NCBI GenBank assembly: GCA_903828645.1
Contig: CAIKNA010000227.1
Coordinates: 1 to 32,044 of the forward strand
Length of the DNA: 32,044 nucleotides
Direction: 5' to 3'
Origin: an uncultured Bacteroidales bacterium
Lineage (GTDB): Bacteria; Bacteroidota; Bacteroidia; Bacteroidales; FEN-979
The position numbers and the translations under genes were made by a program. Under the pieces are notes generated by a model that did no database searches, was not told where the DNA came from, and saw only the letters and a list, made by a program, of their open reading frames with translations. The first letter of the stretch is position 1. Each line of letters starts with the position of its first letter. Shown here piece by piece: positions 26,151-32,044 of this stretch.

Positions 26151-27120
26151 ATGCCTCACAGATGAACTGTGTAAGGTTGACGCCTTTGGGCAGTTCGAGT
26201 TTCTTACGCAAACGGATACGTGAAATTTCAGTACTTGGGGCGGTAATCTTCAGGATATGTGAAATTTCCTTGGTGTTCAGGTTCATGCGTAACAAAGCGC
26301 ACAGCTTGTGGTCGTTGGGCGTGAGTTGCGGGAAGTTTTTCCTCAGGCGGTCGAAAAAGCCAGGATGTATTTTTTCAAAATGGGCCTTGATACGATACCA
26401 GTCGTTGTCGAATTTGATGTTCTCATCAATCGTTTTCAGCACTTTCCCGATTTCTACTTTTGTAATGCTTTTATCATTTCGCACCAACCGGTTGATGTCT
26501 TTTTTTATCAGTCCGATGATTTTATTTTTTTGCGAGATAAAGATCGAGGAGGTGGCAAGTTCCCTGTTGATAAGGTCAAGCTCCATGTGGTGCTTCTGTT
26601 TCAGCAGCTGATTCACCTTTTGCTCAGCGTGAATGCGCTCCTGCAAACGAAGGTTGCGTTCTTTCTCAACCTTTTTACGGTGTTCGATCTCTTTTTTCAG
26701 TTCGGAGATGATCCGTTCATTTGTGATCTCCAGGTTGCGCTGGTAATTGGCAACTTCGATTGCTGCGCGAATCTGATCAATATCAACAGGTTTAAACAGA
26801 TAGGCGTAGGGTTTAAGTGAAAATGATTTTGAAAAGATTTCACTTTTATTCATGGAGGTGAGGAAAATGATTCCGCAATTGTAATTTTCGGTCAGAATAC
26901 GGGCCGCCTCAATGCCATCCATTTTCCCGGCCAGACCAACATCCATGATTACGATGTCTGGTTCCAGGTTGGATTCCTGCAGCGTGGCAATGCTTTCAAT
27001 CGCGCTTTCTCCTTTTGTATCAATTCCCAGCACTTCATAACCAAAATCAGTCAGTTTGGCTTTAAGGTCGTGGGCGATGATCAATTCATCTTCTACAATA
27101 TACAAACTAATAGGTGCCAT
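26149..27120 (-). CDS. Orphan response regulator, receiver plus LuxR-like HTH
   Basis: Cytoplasmic regulator. The receiver domain (residues 1-125) has the acidic pair in VEDE (E10, D11), phospho-acceptor D60 in VIMDVGLAG, T88 and K110 in LFKPV. A strongly charged coiled-coil (about 130-195) links to a C-terminal helix-turn-helix of the Bacteroidota LuxR-like kind: FPQLTPNDHKLCALLRMNLNTKEISHILKITAPSTEISRIRLRKKL. No histidine kinase is encoded nearby. It lies 11 bp after ackA on the same strand, with no promoter in the gap, so the two genes are probably one operon. Confidence 0.9.
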   Translation of the reverse strand: MAPISLYIVEDELIIAHDLKAKLTDFGYEVLGIDTKGESAIESIATLQESNLEPDIVIMDVGLAGKMDGIEAARILTENYNCGIIFLTSMNKSEIFSKSFSLKPYAYLFKPVDIDQIRAAIEVANYQRNLEITNERIISELKKEIEHRKKVEKERNLRLQERIHAEQKVNQLLKQKHHMELDLINRELATSSIFISQKNKIIGLIKKDINRLVRNDKSITKVEIGKVLKTIDENIKFDNDWYRIKAHFEKIHPGFFDRLRKNFPQLTPNDHKLCALLRMNLNTKEISHILKITAPSTEISRIRLRKKLELPKGVNLTQFICEA

Positions 27121-27131
27121 AATTTAATGAT

Positions 27132-28346
27132 TTAAAATTTGAACTCTGAATTTGTAACAATATTATATGTGTCAACGGCAATTACCAGTTCTTCGTTGGT
27201 GGGCATCACCATCGACACTACGCTTGACCCCGGGCGGGTAACAATGGCTTCTTTTCCCCTAACTGCATTTCGTTCATTGTCATAATCAACTCCCAGGAAA
27301 CCAAGGCCTTCCAGGATGCGTCTGCGTGTGTCAATGTCATTTTCACCAATGCCCCCTGCAAAGACAATCAGGTCAACACCACTCATGGCGGCTGCATAGG
27401 CACCGATGTATTTTTTAACCCGGTAAGCATACATGTCAAGCGATAACTGGGCACGCGAATTTCCGTTTCCGGCTGCCTGTTCAACATCGCGCATATCAAA
27501 GGAGATGCCGGAGATGCCGCATACGCCGCTTCTTTTATTGAACATTGCATTGGTATCTGCAATGCTGAGGTTCTCTTTTTCAGCCAGGAATAACAGCACG
27601 CCCAGGTCCACATCGCCGCTGCGCGTACCCATCATCAATCCTTCCAGCGGGGTAAAGCCCATGGAGGTGTCGAGTGATTTACCGTTCCGGATCGCAGCAA
27701 CAGAGGATCCGTTTCCCAGGTGGCAGGTAATGATTCGGAGATTGTTGAAGTCTTTACCGAGAAAACGACAGGCCTTCTGAGCAACATATTTATGAGATGT
27801 TCCGTGAAATCCATATCGGCGGATCTTGTATTTTTCATAGAACTCATAGGGGATGGCATACAGGTATGAATATGCCGGCATGGATTGATGGAAAGAGGTA
27901 TCGAAAACGGCAACCTGCGGAATGTCAGGAAGAATGGCTTCGATCGAGAGTATTCCTTTCAGGTTGGCAGGATTGTGAAGGGGGGCGAGTTCAATGCATT
28001 TTTCAATGTCTTTTTTGACATCTCCTGTAATGAGCGCGCTGGTTTTGAAATTTTCACCGCCATGTGCAACGCGGTGGCCGACAGCCACAATTTCGTTTAC
28101 ATCCTTAATAACCCCGTAAACAGGATCTTTAAGTGTTTCCAGGATAAGGTTTATCCCAACCTGATGATCAGGAATTTCCCGGATAACTTTATACTTCTCT
28201 TTCCCGGTAACCTGGTGCGTCAGTTCACTGGTGGGTAATCCGATGCGGTCGAGCAGTCCCTTGGCTTTGAGATCAGCTTCTTCAGAAAGCTCGATCAGCT
28301 GATACTTGATGGACGAACTGCCGCAGTTTAAAACAAGGATTTTCAT
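27132..28346 (-). CDS. ackA: Acetate kinase
   Basis: Reversibly phosphorylates acetate with ATP to acetyl-phosphate; in fermentation it makes ATP. Signatures: the N-terminal VLNCGSSSIKYQL (phosphate-binding N7, S10 and S12), GHRVAHGGE, the catalytic aspartate region FDTSFHQSMP, RRYGFHGTSHKYV, MMGTRSGDVDLG and GGIGEN. Length 404 aa is normal. The usual partner pta is not adjacent; instead a response regulator follows. A strong promoter at 28425-28455 gives a leader of about 70 bases. Confidence 0.98.
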   Translation of the reverse strand: MKILVLNCGSSSIKYQLIELSEEADLKAKGLLDRIGLPTSELTHQVTGKEKYKVIREIPDHQVGINLILETLKDPVYGVIKDVNEIVAVGHRVAHGGENFKTSALITGDVKKDIEKCIELAPLHNPANLKGILSIEAILPDIPQVAVFDTSFHQSMPAYSYLYAIPYEFYEKYKIRRYGFHGTSHKYVAQKACRFLGKDFNNLRIITCHLGNGSSVAAIRNGKSLDTSMGFTPLEGLMMGTRSGDVDLGVLLFLAEKENLSIADTNAMFNKRSGVCGISGISFDMRDVEQAAGNGNSRAQLSLDMYAYRVKKYIGAYAAAMSGVDLIVFAGGIGENDIDTRRRILEGLGFLGVDYDNERNAVRGKEAIVTRPGSSVVSMVMPTNEELVIAVDTYNIVTNSEFKF

Positions 28347-28424
28347 TGATTTGAAAATGTTTAGTTCAGGAGGTTCATTTAGATATTTCAGATCTGGTTA
28401 TCAAGGAGCCCTTGTTAGGGTATG

Positions 28425-28455
28425 CAAAGTTACGACAAAATAATCTTTTTACAAA
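28425..28455 (-). promoter_or_regulatory. Promoter of ackA
   Basis: On the minus strand: -33 TTTG (28452-28455), 19-bp spacer, -7 TAACTTTG (28425-28432), both perfect. An inverted repeat CAAGG-AGC-CCTTG (28402-28414) lies just downstream of the expected start point. Confidence 0.75.
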
Positions 28456-28547
28456 TGAAAACATTAAAATTAACGTAACATCTTCTTTTTTTTTAAATTA
28501 TAGACTATTTTCTGTGAAGTTCAAGGATGACTTAATTTATTTAATAG

Positions 28548-28555
28548 TATTTTTG
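28548..28555 (+). promoter_or_regulatory. Candidate -7 element for the GH3 gene
   Basis: TATTTTTG fits TAnnTTTG and ends 24 bases before the ATG at 28580. No convincing -33 box is seen. It supports the shorter start of the GH3 gene. Confidence 0.45.
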
Positions 28556-28579
28556 GACACCCTAACCAAGCGCTTTACT

Positions 28580-30100
28580 ATGGCTCTGATTAATTCTGTG
28601 ATTGCATGGCTGATGAAAAAGCGTATTCACCAGATTGAACTGTTTATGCAATACCCGGATGAGGTTCAAACGGAATGGTTGCGCAAACTATTGTCTACGG
28701 CCCGGAACACTGAATGGGGCCGTCAATATGACTTTAAATCAATATCCACACCCGAACAGTTTAAAAATCGCCTCCCGGTTCATGACTATGATTCAATGAA
28801 GGGGGCTATTGACAGGCTGCGCCAGGGAGAGCAAAATATCCTCTGGCCATCTGAAATAAAATGGTTTGCCAAGTCGTCGGGCACTACGAATGATAAGAGT
28901 AAATTTATTCCCGTGAGCCAGGAAGCACTGGAAGAGTGCCACTTCAAAGGGGGTAAGGACCTGCTGTCAATTTATTTCAACATGCATTCGGAGACAAAGC
29001 TTTTCGATGGAAAGTCGATTGCCATGGGGGGGTCGCACCAAATCATGGAGGTAAACAATGAATCATACATCCAGGGCGACCTTTCGGCCATCCTGATTCA
29101 AAACCTGCCTGGCTGGATTGAGTTTATGCGGACGCCAAACTTATCCATCGCCCTGATGGATGAGTGGGAGAGTAAAATAATAAAGATGGCCGAAGCGACG
29201 ATTCAGCATGATGTGACCAGTATTTCCGGTGTTCCTTCGTGGACCCTGCTACTGTTTAAACACATCCTGGAGATTACCGGCAAGTCGAATCTCCTTGAAA
29301 TATGGCCTAACTTTGAGTTATTCATTCATGGCGGGGTAAACTTTTCCCCATACCAGGAGCAGTTCCGGCAGATACTTCCCTCCTCAAAGGTAAATTATCT
29401 CGAAACATACAATGCCTCGGAGGGTTTTTTTGGCATCCAGGACCGGAATCTTGCTGACGACATGTTGCTGATGCTGGATTATGGAATTTATTATGAATTT
29501 ATCCCGGTTGAAGAGGTCGAAACGGACCACCCTGCGGCATACAGCCTTGACCAGGTAGAATTAAATACCAATTATGCCATGGTCATTACAACCAATGCCG
29601 GTTTGTGGCGATATATGATCGGAGATACCATACAATTTACCTCACGCCGCCCTTACAGGATCAGAATCTCAGGACGGACGCGGAATTTTATTAACGCCTT
29701 TGGAGAGGAACTGATCATCGACAATGCTGAGAAAGCCATGGCCATTGCCTGCGAACGCAGTCATGCCATTGTAACCGAGTACACTGCAGCACCAATATAT
29801 ATATCCGGTCATCAAAAGGGGGCCCATGAATGGCTCATTGAATTTGAGCGGCCACCCGGAGATATTTCATTTTTCACCGCAGCCCTCGATACTGCACTGA
29901 AGTCGCTCAATTCTGATTACGAGGCGAAACGTCACCATGGCCTTATGCTCGAAGAACCGCGGATAAGACCCCTCCCCCAGGGAACATTCTACAATTGGCT
30001 TAAATCGAAGGGGAAGCTGGGAGGGCAGCATAAAGTTCCAAGGCTATCCAACAACCGAAAATATATTGATGAAATCCTTCAATTGATAGCGCCGGGTTAA
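28580..30100 (+). CDS. GH3 superfamily acyl-adenylate ligase
   Basis: Member of the bacterial branch of the GH3 (plant auxin-conjugating) superfamily, ANL-type enzymes expected to adenylate a carboxylic acid and transfer it to an amine; the bacterial substrate is unknown. The ATP/phosphate motif SSGTTNDKSKFIPVS starts at S99; motif II is LETYNASEGFFG; motif III is GLWRYMIGDTIQF. Length from the chosen ATG is 506 aa. A longer reading from 28412 is rejected because its first 56 codons look non-coding, AT-rich and contain the -7 element. It is divergent from ackA and followed after 35 bp by a deoxynucleoside kinase. Confidence 0.88.
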   Translation: MALINSVIAWLMKKRIHQIELFMQYPDEVQTEWLRKLLSTARNTEWGRQYDFKSISTPEQFKNRLPVHDYDSMKGAIDRLRQGEQNILWPSEIKWFAKSSGTTNDKSKFIPVSQEALEECHFKGGKDLLSIYFNMHSETKLFDGKSIAMGGSHQIMEVNNESYIQGDLSAILIQNLPGWIEFMRTPNLSIALMDEWESKIIKMAEATIQHDVTSISGVPSWTLLLFKHILEITGKSNLLEIWPNFELFIHGGVNFSPYQEQFRQILPSSKVNYLETYNASEGFFGIQDRNLADDMLLMLDYGIYYEFIPVEEVETDHPAAYSLDQVELNTNYAMVITTNAGLWRYMIGDTIQFTSRRPYRIRISGRTRNFINAFGEELIIDNAEKAMAIACERSHAIVTEYTAAPIYISGHQKGAHEWLIEFERPPGDISFFTAALDTALKSLNSDYEAKRHHGLMLEEPRIRPLPQGTFYNWLKSKGKLGGQHKVPRLSNNRKYIDEILQLIAPG

Positions 30101-30110
30101 TTCCTTTTTA

Positions 30111-30118
30111 TAATTTTG
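30111..30118 (+). promoter_or_regulatory. Candidate -7 element for the deoxynucleoside kinase
   Basis: TAATTTTG matches TAnnTTTG and lies 17 bases before the ATG at 30136. The nearest TTG is 25 bp upstream, longer than usual spacing. Confidence 0.4.
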
Positions 30119-30135
30119 ATCGCAAATATAAACTT

Positions 30136-30750
30136 ATGCATATCGCAATCGCCGGAAACATCGGCTCCGGAAAAACAACACTGACAGGTTTGCTTGCCAG
30201 GCATTTCGGATGGGATCCGCATTATGAAGATGTGGACACGAATCCATACCTGGGCAGTTTTTATGAAGACATGCAGCGATGGTCGTTTAACCTTCAGATA
30301 TATTTTTTAAACAGCCGCTTCAGACAGGTGGTTGACATCCGGAATTCAGGGAAAACAGTGATACAGGATCGCACAATATATGAAGATGCCTATATTTTCG
30401 CACCCAACCTGCATACCATGAACCTCATGAGTACACGCGACTACGAAAACTACCGTTCGCTGTTCGACCTGATGAGTACATTTATCCTGCCTCCTGATCT
30501 GCTGATCTACCTGAGAGCCAGTGTTCCCACGCTGGTCAGCCAGATTCAAAAACGGGGACGGGAGTACGAAAACTCCATTCGTCTCGATTACCTGAAAAAT
30601 CTGAATGAGATGTACGAGGAATGGATCGAAGGCTACAAGTTCGGCAAACTCCTGATCATCGATGCAGATACGCTTAAAGTCAGTGAAAATCCGGAAGACC
30701 TGGGGCAGGTGATTGAAAACATCAATGCACAACTTCATGGGCTCTTCTAG
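30136..30750 (+). CDS. Deoxynucleoside kinase
   Basis: Phosphorylates deoxynucleosides with ATP in the salvage pathway; exact specificity cannot be read from the sequence. The P-loop GNIGSGKTT is at residues 7-15, the acidic/base-recognition segment is HYEDVDTNPYL, the DR motif appears in QDRTIYEDAYIFA, and the LID arginines appear in QKRGREYENSI. Length 204 aa fits bacterial dNKs. The gene precedes kdsB by 28 bp and probably shares its transcript. Confidence 0.92.
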   Translation: MHIAIAGNIGSGKTTLTGLLARHFGWDPHYEDVDTNPYLGSFYEDMQRWSFNLQIYFLNSRFRQVVDIRNSGKTVIQDRTIYEDAYIFAPNLHTMNLMSTRDYENYRSLFDLMSTFILPPDLLIYLRASVPTLVSQIQKRGREYENSIRLDYLKNLNEMYEEWIEGYKFGKLLIIDADTLKVSENPEDLGQVIENINAQLHGLF

Positions 30751-30778
30751 TCCTGTAAGCCGGGAAAAATCAAACAGG

Positions 30779-31540
30779 ATGAAGATTTTGGGTGTTATTC
30801 CTGCGCGTTATGCCTCCTCACGTTTCCCGGGTAAGCCCCTAGTGGTGATTGACGGGAAAACCATGATCCGGCGGGTATATGAACAGGCAGTAAAGTGCAA
30901 TAAACTGATTAAGGTAATCGTGGCAACTGACAGTGAAACAATCGCCAGTCATGTCCGTTTATTTCATGGAAATGTGATGATGACCGCTGAGCATCACAAC
31001 AGCGGAACGGAACGTTGCGCTGAAGTTCTTGAGAAACTTCGCATGGAAGGAGAGGTTTTCGATTATGTGATCAACATCCAGGGGGATGAACCTTACATCG
31101 AACCTGATCAAATCAGCCAGGTAGCAGAATGCTTCAATAACCCACAGACCCAGCTTGCAACCCTTATCAAAAGAATCACTTCACCTGAGGAATTATCCAG
31201 TGCCAATGTTGTAAAGGTTGTGGCGGACAAAATGGGATATGCGTTGCTTTTCAGCCGTTCGATAATCCCATTTATCCGTGGGAGGGACCAACAGGAGTGG
31301 TTGTCGGCTGCAGCTTTTTACAAACATGTCGGAATTTATGGATACCAGGCTTCGGTCCTGGCGAAAATTGTCACCCTGCCGGTTTCTGAACTCGAACACG
31401 CCGAATCGCTGGAGCAACTGCGCTGGCTTGATCACGGATACAGGATTATAACACAAGTAACGGAATATGAAAGTGTTGCAATCGATTCTCCTGCCGACTT
31501 ATTAAAAATTACCAACAATACCGGAACCTTTCTTCATTAA
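30779..31540 (+). CDS. kdsB: 3-deoxy-manno-octulosonate cytidylyltransferase
   Basis: Activates Kdo as CMP-Kdo for inner-core lipopolysaccharide synthesis, in the cytoplasm. The nucleotide-binding N-terminus IPARYASSRFPGKPL, ATDSE, and YVINIQGDEPYIEP are diagnostic, followed by FSRSIIPF and YKHVGIYGY. The start is the ATG at 30779 (253 aa, the usual size); an in-frame ATG at 30713 would overlap the kinase gene and add 22 unrelated residues. Shows the organism makes Kdo-containing LPS, consistent with the LptE-like gene upstream. Confidence 0.96.
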   Translation: MKILGVIPARYASSRFPGKPLVVIDGKTMIRRVYEQAVKCNKLIKVIVATDSETIASHVRLFHGNVMMTAEHHNSGTERCAEVLEKLRMEGEVFDYVINIQGDEPYIEPDQISQVAECFNNPQTQLATLIKRITSPEELSSANVVKVVADKMGYALLFSRSIIPFIRGRDQQEWLSAAAFYKHVGIYGYQASVLAKIVTLPVSELEHAESLEQLRWLDHGYRIITQVTEYESVAIDSPADLLKITNNTGTFLH

Positions 31541-31575
31541 TTCCGTATATTTACACGTTGAAAAACAGCAGATAT

Positions 31576-32044
31576 ATGGATATCCGTAATTGTATTGCAG
31601 AATTGATGTCGCTGCACGACTGCGTGATCATCCCGGGGTTTGGCGGGTTCATCGGGAATTATGCCCCTGCCCGGATTGATCCGGTATATCACACCTTTCA
31701 ACCTCCCGCTAAAAAGCTTCTCTTCAACATCAACCTCAGGCAAAATGACGGGTTGCTGGCAAATGCCGCCGCGGCCGCCTTTGGAATATCCTATGGGGAT
31801 GCGTGTAAAATGATTGATGAATTTTCGGATGAATGCCGCACGCTGCTGAAAAACGGAAAAACATTCATACTTCCCGGGATAGGCCAACTCCATGCAGGCA
31901 AAGAAGGGATCATCTATTTTGAACAGGACCAAAATGCCAATCTACTCCCGGATGCATTCGGGTTGACGCCTTTCATCTCCCCGCCTGTCATAAGGCAGTC
32001 TTCTGTATTAAAACACGAGTGGAATCCTTCAAGCCGGGAAACCA
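31576..32044 (+). CDS. CCDC81-like HU-domain protein, 5' part
   Basis: An open frame starting MDIRNCIAELMSLHDCVIIPGFGGFIGNY runs to the window edge (156 codons) without a stop. This N-terminus and the following LRQNDGLLANAAAAAFGISYGDA and GIGQLHAGKEGIIYFEQD match the tandem HU-like domains found at the start of Bacteroidota proteins that often end in a SPOR peptidoglycan-binding domain and act at the division site. The SPOR part would lie beyond the window and is not seen. It follows kdsB by 35 bp; a one-mismatch -7 string TATATTTA is at 31546-31553. Confidence 0.8.
   Translation, partial: MDIRNCIAELMSLHDCVIIPGFGGFIGNYAPARIDPVYHTFQPPAKKLLFNINLRQNDGLLANAAAAAFGISYGDACKMIDEFSDECRTLLKNGKTFILPGIGQLHAGKEGIIYFEQDQNANLLPDAFGLTPFISPPVIRQSSVLKHEWNPSSRET

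Noticed and set aside
28412-28579. N-terminal extension of the GH3 protein
   Set aside because: The extra 56 codons are AT-rich, lack family similarity and include both the ackA promoter and the -7 element of the GH3 gene.
31537-31932. Minus-strand open frame near the right edge
   Set aside because: It is the shadow of the plus-strand HU-domain gene, which has a recognisable protein sequence.
1-32044. CRISPR array, IS element, prophage, tRNA or rRNA
   Set aside because: No spaced direct repeats, transposase-like or phage-like proteins, or rRNA/tRNA-like sequence were seen anywhere; genes are ordinary chromosomal families in consistent operons.

Overview
This window is a dense block of chromosomal housekeeping DNA from a member of the Bacteroidota, most like a Bacteroidales/Marinilabiliales-type bacterium. 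The evidence is a porP-gldK-gldL-gldM-gldN type IX secretion operon in the order known from Porphyromonas, promoters with the Bacteroidota -7 element TAnnTTTG and a TTG/TTTG -33 box, almost no Shine-Dalgarno sequences, and family-restricted proteins (DUF4468, SbsA-like Ig lipoprotein, CCDC81-like HU protein, bacterial GH3). I see no prophage, IS element, CRISPR array, tRNA or rRNA. No gap between genes exceeds 300 bp; the longest are about 240 bp (3521-3762) and 233 bp (28347-28579).

Layout. 1-2611 (+): the end of an M23 peptidase gene, then dxr and rseP. 2624-3520 (-): a YitT-family membrane protein, convergent with rseP. 3763-9842 (+): porP and gldKLMN, ended by a strong hairpin. 9932-17565 (+): recG, pheT, a sigma-54 activator without a sensor domain, LptE-like lipoprotein, a TPR-like protein and secG, closed by a terminator. 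17764-19733 (+): groES-groEL with its own terminator. 19824-23104 (+): DUF4468 protein, rlmN and adenine deaminase. 23177-23479 (+): an ArsR regulator, stop-to-stop with an Ig-like lipoprotein on the minus strand (to 25269). 25376-26116 (+): YebC. 26149-28346 (-): ackA followed by an orphan response regulator. 28580 to the end (+): GH3-family ligase, deoxynucleoside kinase, kdsB and the start of an HU-domain protein.

Common themes are envelope biogenesis and quality control (M23, RseP, LptE, KdsB, SecG, T9SS), isoprenoid supply (Dxr), translation and folding (PheT, RlmN, YebC, GroESL) and purine, deoxynucleoside and acetate metabolism (Ade, dNK, AckA).

The most unusual signal is not a gene. 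Three unrelated-looking tandem repeats, all with a period of exactly 7 bp, lie within about 4.3 kb: in the secG 5' leader, inside the variable loop of rlmN, and across the 3' end of rlmN into the rlmN-ade gap. Different sequences with the same heptamer period suggest one repeat-generating process. Second is an orphan receiver-HTH regulator apparently co-transcribed with acetate kinase, the enzyme that sets the acetyl-phosphate pool.
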